64,000 bases of DNA, taken from NCBI RefSeq assembly GCF_900591205.1, contig NZ_UUPU01000047.1, forward strand, positions 62,001-126,000. Direction: 5' to 3'. Shown here in pieces: positions 56,743-64,000 of this stretch. Source of the stretch: Pseudomonas viridiflava. GTDB lineage: Bacteria > Pseudomonadota > Gammaproteobacteria > Pseudomonadales > Pseudomonadaceae. The notes under the pieces were generated by a model. It had not been told where the DNA came from and did no database searches. It was given only the letters and a program-made list of their open reading frames with translations. Each line of letters opens with the position of its first letter. Position 1 is the first letter of the stretch. Both the position numbers and the translations under genes were made by a program.

Positions 56743-57384
56743 ATGAAAAAAATGCTAGTGATTCACGCCAGCCCCCGTGGCGAGCGTTCCCACTCCCGGC
56801 GCCTGGCCGAGTCGTTTGTCGATGCCTGGCAAACCGCCAATCCGGATGCTCAATTGACCCGTCGCGAAGTCGGGCGCGCCGCTATTCCTCATGTCAGCGA
56901 AGCTTTTGTGGCGGCCAATTTCTACCCTGAGCCGCAGTCGCTGCCGAAGGTCATGAAGGCCGACCTGCAATTGAGCGACGAACTGGTCGGCGAGCTGATC
57001 GAGCATGAACTGCTGGTGATTTCCATGCCGCTCTACAACTTCGGCGTGCCCAGCGGCCTTAAGGCTTGGATCGATCAGATCGTGCGCATGGGCCTGACCT
57101 TTGATGTCAGCCAGGACAGCCAGGGCGTTGCGCAGTATCAGCGTTTGCTGACGGGCAAGCGTGCTCTGATCATCACCAGTCGCGGCGGCAACGGCTTTGG
57201 TCCGGGCGGCGAAAACGAGGCGATGAACCACGCCGATCCGCACCTGCGTACGATATTGGACTTTATTGGCATCGACGATATCCAGGTGATCGCTGCCGAG
57301 GGCGAGGAGTCGGACAAGACGGTTTTCCTGCGTGCCTGTGAAGAAGCCGAACGCCAACTGCACGACCTGGCAGGGCATTTCTAA
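56743..57384 (+). CDS. azoR: FMN-dependent NADH:azoreductase
   Basis: A 213-residue flavodoxin-fold quinone/azo reductase. [20 protein letters not shown] at the N-terminus binds FMN phosphate, and [17 protein letters not shown] and [11 protein letters not shown] complete the flavin site. It reduces azo dyes and quinones by two electrons, so its cell role is probably quinone or electrophile detoxification. Likely controlled by the divergent LysR. Confidence 0.93.
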   Translation: MKKMLVIHASPRGERSHSRRLAESFVDAWQTANPDAQLTRREVGRAAIPHVSEAFVAANFYPEPQSLPKVMKADLQLSDELVGELIEHELLVISMPLYNFGVPSGLKAWIDQIVRMGLTFDVSQDSQGVAQYQRLLTGKRALIITSRGGNGFGPGGENEAMNHADPHLRTILDFIGIDDIQVIAAEGEESDKTVFLRACEEAERQLHDLAGHF

Positions 57385-57462
57385 AAAGGCCGGGGCGTCA
57401 TGGGGCGGTCATCTCGATTGGTCTAGGATGGTGTTATCGCCCCCGATCAGGACTTCTGCACC

Positions 57463-58353
57463 ATGCCCGACCCACTGGCCACGCGTTACCCCCTGGTGCT
57501 GGTGCCCGGCATGCTCGGGTTTGTACGCCTGGGGTGGTTCCCCTACTGGTACGGCATCGTCCCGGCATTGCGGGCGGGTGGGGCGCAGGTGTTTGCCATT
57601 CAGGTGGCACCGCTGGACTCCAGCGAGGTGCGTGGCGAGCAGTTGCTGGCGCAGATCGAACAGATCCGCCGCGAAACCGGCGCCGACAAGGTCAACCTCA
57701 TCGGCCATAGCCAGGGGGCGTTGACGGCGCGCTATGCCGCCGCCAGGCGCCCGGAGTGGGTGGCCTCGGTGACGTCGGTGGCCGGGCCGAACCACGGCTC
57801 GGAGCTGGCGGACCACATCCACACCCATTACCCCGCTGACAGCGTGAAAGGCCGGATCATGAGTGCGCTGTTTCATCTGGTCGCCTGGCTGATGGGCCTG
57901 CTGGAAACCGGCTATCGTGGCCCGCGCTTCAAGGCGGACCTGCCGGCATCTCACCACTCCCTGACCAGCGCGGGCGTTGCGCTGTTCAATCGCCAATACC
58001 CCCAAGGCTTGCCCGAAACCTGGGGCGGGCAGGGTGTGGAGGAGGTCAATGGTGTGCGCTATTACTCGTGGTCCGGCACCTTGCAGCCGGGCAAGACCGA
58101 TCGCGGGCGCAACCTGCTGGATGGCACCCATCGCAGTTGTCGGTTGTTCGCCCGCAGTTTTGTCCGCGAAAAGGGCCAGTGCGATGGCATGGTCGGGCGC
58201 TACAGCTCACACCTGGGCCGGGTGATCGGCGATGACTACGCCCTGGACCACTTCGATATCGTCAACCAGTCCATGGGCCTGGTGGGCAAGGGCGCGGAGC
58301 CGATCCGCCTGTTTGTCGAGCATGCGCAGCGCCTGAAGGACGCCGGGGTTTAG
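57463..58353 (+). CDS. Triacylglycerol lipase, P. fragi/Proteus type (family I.1)
   Basis: A 296-residue alpha/beta-hydrolase. Ser83 sits in GHSQG, Asp241 in CDGMVG and His263 in LDHFD, the same spacing I recall from the P. fragi lipase. YPLVLVPGMLGF at the start holds the oxyanion hole. There is no signal peptide and no foldase (lif) gene beside it, in line with the P. fragi/Proteus branch. It lies 78 bases after azoR on the same strand. Confidence 0.92.
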   Translation: MPDPLATRYPLVLVPGMLGFVRLGWFPYWYGIVPALRAGGAQVFAIQVAPLDSSEVRGEQLLAQIEQIRRETGADKVNLIGHSQGALTARYAAARRPEWVASVTSVAGPNHGSELADHIHTHYPADSVKGRIMSALFHLVAWLMGLLETGYRGPRFKADLPASHHSLTSAGVALFNRQYPQGLPETWGGQGVEEVNGVRYYSWSGTLQPGKTDRGRNLLDGTHRSCRLFARSFVREKGQCDGMVGRYSSHLGRVIGDDYALDHFDIVNQSMGLVGKGAEPIRLFVEHAQRLKDAGV

Positions 58354-58359
58354 CCGATG

Positions 58360-58416
58360 CACCGCAGGCAAGCCCGCGCTGATCCAATGCAGGCGCCGGG
58401 CTTGCCCGCGATGGCG
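58360..58416. repeat. Degenerate REP pair after the lipase gene
   Basis: Arms gcaggcaagcccgcgct and gccgggcttgcccgcgat have lost part of their length and the gctcccac ends, compared with the other REPINs. Confidence 0.6.
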
Positions 58417-58421
58417 ATGGC

Positions 58422-59309
58422 TCAAGCGACCCCGAGCTTTCGGCCAACCGGCGTGGTCCAGCGCTCCGACAGAATCACCCCGCCCAAGGTCAGCAAGCCC
58501 CCCGCCAAGTGATACATCGCCAGTTGTTCCTTCAGCACCACGGCGGCAATCAGCGCGGTAATCAACGGCAGCAGGTTGAAGAACAGCGTGGTACGGCTTG
58601 GCCCCAGGGTTTTGACCGAATGCATCCACGCCAGTGGCGCGAGCATCGACGCCAGCAAGCAGGCGTACAACACCAGCGGAATGTTCGCCCAGCCAAGGCC
58701 CGCCTTCGCCGAAAACATATACAGCGGAAACAGCACCACCACCGCCACCAGCACCTGCAGATACAGGAGTACCAACGGCGGCAGGCGCAATTGCCATTTT
58801 TTCAGCAGCGTGCTGTAGACCGCATAGGCCAGGGTGGCCACCAGCATCATGCCGTCGCCCAGGTTCACCCCGTGCTGCAGCAGCGCCCCCAGGCTGCCGG
58901 CCGACACCACCACAACCACCCCGGCGAACGACAGCACGGCACCGCTCAGCGCGCCAAAGGTCAGGCGCTGGCCGAGGCTGATGATTGCCGCAGTCAGCGC
59001 CATCAATGGCATCAGCGACAGGATGATGCCCATATTGGTGGCGCTGGTCAGCGTGGCGGCGTAATAGGCCAGGCTTTGGTATACGGCCATGCCCAGCACA
59101 CCGAGGATAAAGATCTTGCCCAGGTTCGGACGAATGATCGACCAATTGGCACGCACCGGCTTGAGCATGAACGGGGTAAACAGCAATGCCGCCAGCAACC
59201 AGCGGTAAAAGCCGATTTCAGCCGGGAAAATCGAGCCCACGGCCAACTTGTTGACCACGGTATTGCCGGCCCAGATAAAGATGGCCAGCAGGGGATACGC
59301 GTATTGCAT
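58422..59309 (-). CDS. EamA/DMT-family transporter
   Basis: A 295-residue inner-membrane protein with ten predicted helices in two EamA repeats, the drug/metabolite transporter fold. The family start AIFIWAGNTVVNKLA and LTSATNMGIILSLMPLMAL are clear. ATG 59309 is chosen over the frame from 59414. Substrate unknown. Divergent from the AraC regulator, which may control it. Confidence 0.9.
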   Translation of the reverse strand: MQYAYPLLAIFIWAGNTVVNKLAVGSIFPAEIGFYRWLLAALLFTPFMLKPVRANWSIIRPNLGKIFILGVLGMAVYQSLAYYAATLTSATNMGIILSLMPLMALTAAIISLGQRLTFGALSGAVLSFAGVVVVVSAGSLGALLQHGVNLGDGMMLVATLAYAVYSTLLKKWQLRLPPLVLLYLQVLVAVVVLFPLYMFSAKAGLGWANIPLVLYACLLASMLAPLAWMHSVKTLGPSRTTLFFNLLPLITALIAAVVLKEQLAMYHLAGGLLTLGGVILSERWTTPVGRKLGVA

Positions 59310-59406
59310 CGAGAGAAACCAGGTGTGTTGACGAGGCAGGATTATCCCCTGTCCGGATCGCAGCCTATACTGCGATCCAGACAAACGACCTTTGAATCCA
59401 GACAAT

Positions 59407-60126
59407 ATGGCCACACATACCGTACGCCTCGCGGACTTCCCTCGCCTGCCGAGCCCGGTGTACTTCCGCTACTCCGATTTTGCCCCCGATACCGAGTGCA
59501 CCCCGCACCAGCATTTGTGGGGTTCGCTGGACTATTCGGCGAGTGGCGTGATGCGCATGGAAGTGGCCGGCAGCCGTTTCATGTCGCCGCCGCAATACGC
59601 AGTGTGGGTGCCGCCGCATACCGAACACAGCTCCTACAATGCACATGCGATTGTCTATCACTCGGTGGGCCTGGCCCCGGAGTTGTGCGAGCAACTGCCC
59701 AAGCAGCCCTGCACCCTGGCGATCAGCGACATCCTTAAAGCGATCCTCAGGGATTTCGCCCTGCGCGATGTGAATCACCCGCAAAGCGACGCCGACCGGC
59801 GCCTGGCCGAGGTCGTGGTGGACCAGCTCAAGCAGGCGCCGGTCCACGATTGCTTCCTGCCCTACGCCCGCCACCCCGGGCTGCTCGGTGTATTGGAGGG
59901 CATGCAGGCCGAGCCTGGCGACAACCGCCCGCTGGCCCATTGGGCCGACCAGGTGCATGTGAGCGAACGCACCCTGGCGCGACAATTTGTGCGGGAGCTG
60001 GGCATGAGCTTCGGCGAATGGCGCCAGCGCCTGCGCTACCTCGCCGACGCTTTTATTGCGATGTTCCAACGCCATGCCGGCTGCACGCCGGAGCAGTACC
60101 GTCGGGCAAATATTCGCGGTCGATGA
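59407..60126 (+). CDS. AraC-type regulator with an in-frame gap in its DNA-binding domain
   Basis: A 239-residue AraC-family factor, shorter than the usual 260-270. The cupin sensor domain (residues 1-130) is intact. The first helix-turn-helix (WADQVHVSERTLARQF) and RELGMSFGEWRQRLRYL follow, but then the sequence jumps to DAFIAMFQRHAGCTPEQYRR. About 25-30 residues expected between them, including the first helices of the second HTH, are missing, without a frameshift. DNA binding is likely damaged. Divergent from the EamA gene. Confidence 0.85.
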   Translation: MATHTVRLADFPRLPSPVYFRYSDFAPDTECTPHQHLWGSLDYSASGVMRMEVAGSRFMSPPQYAVWVPPHTEHSSYNAHAIVYHSVGLAPELCEQLPKQPCTLAISDILKAILRDFALRDVNHPQSDADRRLAEVVVDQLKQAPVHDCFLPYARHPGLLGVLEGMQAEPGDNRPLAHWADQVHVSERTLARQFVRELGMSFGEWRQRLRYLADAFIAMFQRHAGCTPEQYRRANIRGR

Positions 60127-60197
60127 AGATGTAACAGGCTTTGACTACACTCCTAGTCAGGCCGTGCCCCCCGGCACGGTAACAGGGAGAAAACTCC

Positions 60198-60497
60198 ATG
60201 AAGATGCTGCGTATTCCGCTGTTGATGATGGGCCTGCTGCTGTGTTCCCAGGGGTTTGCCGCCACCGCCCAGCAAAACAAAATGACCACATGCAACGCCG
60301 AGGCCACCACCAAGACCCTTAAAGGCGATGAGCGCAAGGCGTTCATGAAGACCTGCTTGTCGGCGCCGGCGGCCAACGATGCCAAGACCCTCACGCCGCA
60401 GCAGCAGAAGATGAAGGATTGCAATGCGTCGGCGAAAACCAAGGCGCTGACCGGCGATGCGCGTAAAACCTTTATGAGCACCTGCCTCAAAGGCTGA
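60198..60497 (+). CDS. psiF: PsiF-family exported protein
   Basis: A 99-residue protein with a signal peptide (about 1-22) and two PsiF repeats, each with a spaced Cys pair: QQNKMTTCNAEATTK to FMKTCL and QQQKMKDCNASAKTK to FMSTCL. E. coli PsiF is phosphate-starvation induced; its function is unknown. AGGGAGA precedes the ATG. Confidence 0.92.
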   Translation: MKMLRIPLLMMGLLLCSQGFAATAQQNKMTTCNAEATTKTLKGDERKAFMKTCLSAPAANDAKTLTPQQQKMKDCNASAKTKALTGDARKTFMSTCLKG

Positions 60498-60525
60498 CTA
60501 CGATTTCGCGAACGCTCAGGATCAA

Positions 60526-60615
60526 ATGTGGGAGCAGGCTTGCCTGCGATACAGGCGCCTCGGTATATCTGTTAATCCGAGATGATGCTATCGCAGGCAA
60601 GCCAGTTCCCACACT
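60526..60615. repeat. REPIN, GCAGGCAAGCCAGTTCCCAC type
   Basis: Arms gtgggagcaggcttgcctgcgat and atcgcaggcaagccagttcccac around a cctcgg/ccgag spacer. Lies between psiF and the AI-2E permease gene. Confidence 0.87.
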
Positions 60616-60701
60616 TGATCGTATTCACAGCGCCCCTCTCGCTTGATTCCCTCAAGGCTGGCAGACTGCCCATCCTTTAGCGCCGTTCGTTTTGAGGCTG
60701 T

Positions 60702-61715
60702 ATGCCAACGTTTTCTCAGCGTCACGTGATATTACTGGCCAGCTACATCATCATTTTCGGCGGGCTGCTGCTGGTGCTGCCGCTGAAGTTGCTGCCCAGC
60801 CTGCTGGCCGGCCTGTTGGTTTATGAACTGGTCAACATGCTCACCCCGCAATTGCAGCGACTGATCGAAGGCCGGCGTGCGCGTTGGCTGGCAGTGGCCT
60901 TGCTCGGCACCCTGATCGTCAGCGTGCTGACCCTGATCTTCGCCGGTGCCATCAGCTTCTTGCTGCACGAAGCGGAAAACCCCGGCGCCTCCCTCGACAA
61001 ATTCATGGGCGTGGTCGACCGTGCGCGTGGCCAGCTGCCGCCGTTTCTGGACGCCTACCTGCCCGCCAGCGCTGCCGAGTTCCGCGTGGCCATCGGCGAC
61101 TGGCTGAGCAAGCACCTGAGCGAACTGCAACTGGTCGGCAAAGACGCCGCCCACATGTTCGTCACGCTGCTGATCGGCATGGTGCTCGGCGCGATCATCG
61201 CCCTGCAGCGTGTGCCCGACCTGACCAAGCGCAAGCCCCTGGCCGCCGCGCTGTTCGACCGCCTGCACCTGCTGGTTCAAGCTTTTCGTAATATCGTTTT
61301 CGCCCAGATCAAGATCGCTGCGCTGAACACCGCGTTTACCGCGATTTTCCTGGCCGTGGTGCTGCCGTTGTGCGGCATCCACCTGCCGCTGACCAAAACC
61401 CTGATCGTGCTGACCTTCCTGCTGGGCCTACTGCCGGTGATCGGCAACCTGATGTCCAACACCCTGATCACCATCGTCGCGCTGTCGCTGTCGATCTGGG
61501 TGGCGGTGGCGGCGCTGGGGTACTTGATCGTGATCCACAAGGTCGAGTACTTCCTCAACGCACGCATCGTGGGCGGGCAGATCAGCGCCAAATCGTGGGA
61601 ATTGCTCTTGGCAATGCTAGTGTTTGAAGCCGCGTTCGGCCTGCCGGGGGTGGTGGCGGGGCCTATCTACTACGCGTATCTGAAGAGTGAGTTGAAGCTC
61701 GGCGGGATGGTTTAA
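60702..61715 (+). CDS. AI-2E transporter-family membrane protein
   Basis: A 337-residue inner-membrane protein of the AI-2E (PerM/TqsA) family with about eight hydrophobic segments. IIFGGLLLVLPLKLLPSLLAGLLVYELVN, FLLGLLPVIGNLMSNTLIT and GLPGVVAGPIYYAYLKSE are family marks. The transported substrate is not predictable; the family name does not prove autoinducer transport. Confidence 0.88.
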   Translation: MPTFSQRHVILLASYIIIFGGLLLVLPLKLLPSLLAGLLVYELVNMLTPQLQRLIEGRRARWLAVALLGTLIVSVLTLIFAGAISFLLHEAENPGASLDKFMGVVDRARGQLPPFLDAYLPASAAEFRVAIGDWLSKHLSELQLVGKDAAHMFVTLLIGMVLGAIIALQRVPDLTKRKPLAAALFDRLHLLVQAFRNIVFAQIKIAALNTAFTAIFLAVVLPLCGIHLPLTKTLIVLTFLLGLLPVIGNLMSNTLITIVALSLSIWVAVAALGYLIVIHKVEYFLNARIVGGQISAKSWELLLAMLVFEAAFGLPGVVAGPIYYAYLKSELKLGGMV

Positions 61716-61757
61716 CGCAGTCACATGAACTTTAAGGGAATTAAGGGGAAGTAAGCG

Positions 61758-62336
61758 GTGAGCGAAAATATCTATGCTCCGCCAACGGCGGAGCTGACCG
61801 AGACGGTAAAAACGGCTCCTGAGTTTTATGTCATTTCCAAAAACAAGCTGTTGGTGCTGAGCCTGCTCAGTTTCGGGCTCTATACCTATGTCTGGGCGTA
61901 TAAAAACTGGAGCTTGTACAAAAAAGCCCATCAGCTGGATATCTGGCCGTTGGCGCGCGCCATTTTCTTTATTTTCTTTATCCACCAGCTATATCGCCGG
62001 GCCGATGATCGCGTTGCCCGCAGCGGTCGAAAATTCGATTTCGATTTTGAGCAGTGGGCCACGGTATTCGTGGTGGTGACGGTAGGCGCCAGGGTTTTCG
62101 AAATGGCGGCCAACCGGATCGACAGCTGGCTGGTCTATAAGCCTCTGGTGATCCTGGCGGTTCCACTGTGTGCCTACATCCTTCAACAGGCCCAGGGCTT
62201 GATCAACTTCGCGGCAGGCGACCCCGAGGGTCAGAGCAACGCTCGCTACAACCTGTGGAACTGCCTGGTGATCGTGCCGGGCGTGGTCATGTGGTGCCTG
62301 ACGTTGCTTGGGGTTTGGGCGATCTATCACCACTAG
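61758..62336 (+). CDS. Membrane protein of unknown function
   Basis: A 192-residue protein starting MSENIYAPPTAELTE, then four to five hydrophobic segments (LLVLSLLSFGLYTYVWAYKNW, AIFFIFFIHQLYRRADD and others). It resembles small DUF4234-like membrane proteins but I cannot assign it firmly. GTG or AAGTAAGCG context before ATG is weak. It lies 42 bases behind the AI-2E gene, possibly in one operon. Confidence 0.8.
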   Translation: MSENIYAPPTAELTETVKTAPEFYVISKNKLLVLSLLSFGLYTYVWAYKNWSLYKKAHQLDIWPLARAIFFIFFIHQLYRRADDRVARSGRKFDFDFEQWATVFVVVTVGARVFEMAANRIDSWLVYKPLVILAVPLCAYILQQAQGLINFAAGDPEGQSNARYNLWNCLVIVPGVVMWCLTLLGVWAIYHH

Positions 62337-62491
62337 GCCGTCGCTTTAGAGCCTGGCGGGAGCAAGCGTCGTAGTGTCAGAGTCCAGCGGGGAGACCTGT
62401 TATTTCTGACAGTAGACCCGGTGCGTATTTGCTGGTCTGCTCATGGATGACGAACTCAACGTTTGTTGAGTCTTTCGAAAGGAGCCATGCC

Positions 62492-62821
62492 ATGTCGTTA
62501 ACGACCGTAGATGCCGACAGCTTTTCAGGGAATGTTCTCAAGTCCACTGTCCCAGTGATTGTGCTGTTCAGTGACGCCAGCAAAAACAGTTCAAGAAACA
62601 TGCTCGCCAGCCTGGAGGCGGCAGCCCAGGATCAGGGGGGCGCTGTCCAAGTGGTCAATAAGGCTTTCGACAAAGAGGGCGACGTCGAGAAAACCTATGA
62701 CGTCCAGTCGGCGCCCACGACGCTATTTTTAAAGGACGGTGAGCTGAAGCGGGTGGTGGTCGGGTTTTATCAGTACGAGGGTGTTTTCAAGGGCTGGGTC
62801 GATCAACTCGCTCAGTCATGA
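62492..62821 (+). CDS. Thioredoxin-fold protein lacking the CXXC motif
   Basis: A 109-residue protein with a thioredoxin fold: VPVIVLFSDASKNSSRNM is where thioredoxin has FWAxWCxxC, and SAPTTLFLKDGE is the cis-proline loop. Both active-site cysteines are replaced by serine, and no other cysteine is present. It cannot be a redox enzyme; a binding or chaperone role is possible. GGAG precedes ATG 62492. Confidence 0.8.
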   Translation: MSLTTVDADSFSGNVLKSTVPVIVLFSDASKNSSRNMLASLEAAAQDQGGAVQVVNKAFDKEGDVEKTYDVQSAPTTLFLKDGELKRVVVGFYQYEGVFKGWVDQLAQS

Positions 62822-62832
62822 CCCGCCGGGAA

Positions 62833-62857
62833 TTGCCTCATGTCGTGCATGAGGCAA
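62833..62857. terminator. Hairpin between the thioredoxin-fold gene and the Hsp70-like gene
   Basis: Perfect ten-base stem TTGCCTCATG / CATGAGGCAA with a five-base loop between convergent genes. No long T-run. Confidence 0.6.
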
Positions 62858-62866
62858 CTCGCCATT

Positions 62867-64000
62867 TCAGCTGCCGTACCGCTTGCTCGCCTCAATCGCC
62901 AAGCCACTGCCGATACTGCCGAAGATATTCCCTTCCACATGCCGTGCATTCGGCAGCATCGCCGAGATGCTGTGGCGCAGCGCCGGAATCCCGCTGGAAC
63001 CGCCGGTAAAGAACACCGTGTCCACCTGGGCCACATCCACCGATGCATCGGCCAGCAACTGGGTGACGCTGTTGCGCACGCGTTCCAGCAAACCGTCGAT
63101 GGCCGATTCGAACAGGCTGCGGCTCAGGTTCACGCTCAGTCCAGGTTCAACCCGATCCAGCAGCACATGACGGCTGTCTTCGTGGGTCAGCTGGATCTTG
63201 GTTTCTTCCACTTCCATCGCCAACCAGTGCCCGGCGCGCTGTTCGATCAGCTTGAACAGGCGGTCGATGCCGCCGGTGTCTTCGATGTCGTAGCGCATGC
63301 TGCCCAATGCCAGTTGGGACTTTTGCGAGTACACCGAGTTGATGGTGTGCCAGGTCGCCAGGTTCATGTGGTGGCTGGTGGGCATGTAGGCGCCGCTTTT
63401 CATGCGGCTGCCGTAGCCGAACAGCGGCATCATGCCGGCCAGCGAGAGTTGCTTGTCGAAGTCGGTTCCGCCGATGTGCACACCGCCGGTGGCGAGGATG
63501 TCGTCGTGGCGGTTGTCGTTGTGACGGCGGTCCGGGGACAAACGCACCAGCGAGAAGTCGGACGTACCCCCGCCGATGTCGACGATCAGCACCAGCTCTT
63601 CTTTTTCGATGGTGGACTCGTAGTCGAAGGCCGCCGCAATCGGTTCGTACTGGAACGAGATGTCCTTGAAGCCGATTTTGCGCGCCACGTCGACCAGGGT
63701 GTTTTCCGCCTCTTGGTCCGCCATCGGGTCGTCATCGACGAAGAACACCGGGCGGCCCAGCACCACTTCCTCGAACTCGCGACCTGCGGTGGTCTCGGCA
63801 CGGCTCTTGAGTTGGCCGATAAACAGCGCCAACAGGTCGGTGAACGGCATGGCCGTGCCCAATACGCTGGTGTCGTGCTTGATCAGCTTGGAACCCAGCA
63901 GGCTCTTGAGCGAGCGCATCAGCCGGCCTTCGTAGTTTTCCAGGTATTCGTGCAGGGCCAGGCGACCATACACCGGGCGGCGCTCCTCGAAGTTGAAGAA
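62867..64000 (-). CDS. yegD: Hsp70-like molecular chaperone, YegD type, 5' end beyond the window
   Basis: The last 377 residues of an actin/Hsp70-fold ATPase. IVDIGGGTSDFSLVRL (phosphate loop), ATGGVHIGGTDFDKQLS and FFTGGSSGIPALRHSI are Hsp70 hallmarks. No substrate-binding domain follows, so it is like YegD, an ATPase-domain-only relative of DnaK. The frame is open to the window edge (first codons FFNFEERRPVYGRL). Client unknown. Confidence 0.9.
   Translation of the reverse strand, partial: FFNFEERRPVYGRLALHEYLENYEGRLMRSLKSLLGSKLIKHDTSVLGTAMPFTDLLALFIGQLKSRAETTAGREFEEVVLGRPVFFVDDDPMADQEAENTLVDVARKIGFKDISFQYEPIAAAFDYESTIEKEELVLIVDIGGGTSDFSLVRLSPDRRHNDNRHDDILATGGVHIGGTDFDKQLSLAGMMPLFGYGSRMKSGAYMPTSHHMNLATWHTINSVYSQKSQLALGSMRYDIEDTGGIDRLFKLIEQRAGHWLAMEVEETKIQLTHEDSRHVLLDRVEPGLSVNLSRSLFESAIDGLLERVRNSVTQLLADASVDVAQVDTVFFTGGSSGIPALRHSISAMLPNARHVEGNIFGSIGSGLAIEASKRYGS

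Overview
The window is a stretch of Pseudomonas chromosome, most likely from the P. fluorescens group. Evidence for this includes the gene order purA / rnr-rlmB / rpsF-rpsR-DUF2232-rplI-dnaB, an azurin gene, split-off ureEFGJ accessory genes, amaA/amaB pipecolate genes, and 14 REP-type inverted repeats of the kind common in fluorescent pseudomonads. No integrase, transposase, rRNA operon or CRISPR array was seen. Most of the sequence is GC-rich and densely coding. One stretch (about 23,290-24,270) is clearly poorer in GC.

Layout. 1-6,100: end of purA, a chemoreceptor, and an iron(III)-type binding protein and permease pair. 6,190-6,640: two tandem tRNA-Leu(CAG) units, each with its own promoter and terminator. 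6,800-14,110: housekeeping block (RNase R, RlmB, ribosomal proteins S6, S18 and L9, replicative helicase DnaB) with a recognisable S6 promoter and leader hairpin. 14,117-18,094: one very large toxin-like gene with a SET-methyltransferase-like C-terminus. 18,309-20,612: YgiQ radical SAM protein. 20,818-24,268: an orphan type VI secretion module, hcp flanked by two paralogous effector/immunity pairs. 24,470-31,332: a three-gene cluster of transglutaminase-like, circularly permuted ATP-grasp/alpha-E and second transglutaminase proteins. 31,379-34,505: azurin (with an Anr-like box) and NAD salvage (pncB-nadE). 34,719-38,688: LysR regulator, amaB and amaA (lysine/pipecolate degradation). 38,700-44,180: a branched-chain amino acid-type ABC transporter behind a clear sigma-54 promoter. 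44,181-44,982: long non-coding stretch with consensus DnaA boxes. 44,983-50,674: SDR, CDF transporter, sugar epimerase and the ureE-ureF-ureG-ureJ operon. 50,952-64,000: mixed small operons (NlpC/P60, FabR/DesT-type regulator, repeat-rich exported protein, AsmA, ferritin-like, LysR/azoreductase, P. fragi-type lipase, EamA, a damaged AraC regulator, PsiF, AI-2E permease, a cysteine-less thioredoxin-fold protein, and the 3' part of an Hsp70-like YegD gene).

How the parts work together. The core genes serve purine synthesis, RNA processing, translation and replication. The accessory layer is about competition and nitrogen use. The T6SS module gives two toxin/antitoxin-like cargo pairs around one Hcp, and the large SET-like protein looks like a separate anti-eukaryotic effector. 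The sigma-54-driven amino acid transporter, pipecolate genes and urease accessory genes all fit nitrogen scavenging. The most interesting leads are the SET-like toxin, the duplicated effector/immunity pairs around hcp, the ATP-grasp/transglutaminase cluster, the sigma-54 promoter and the in-frame lesion in the AraC regulator. All family assignments were made by eye from the sequence and from memory of the families; no database search was run.
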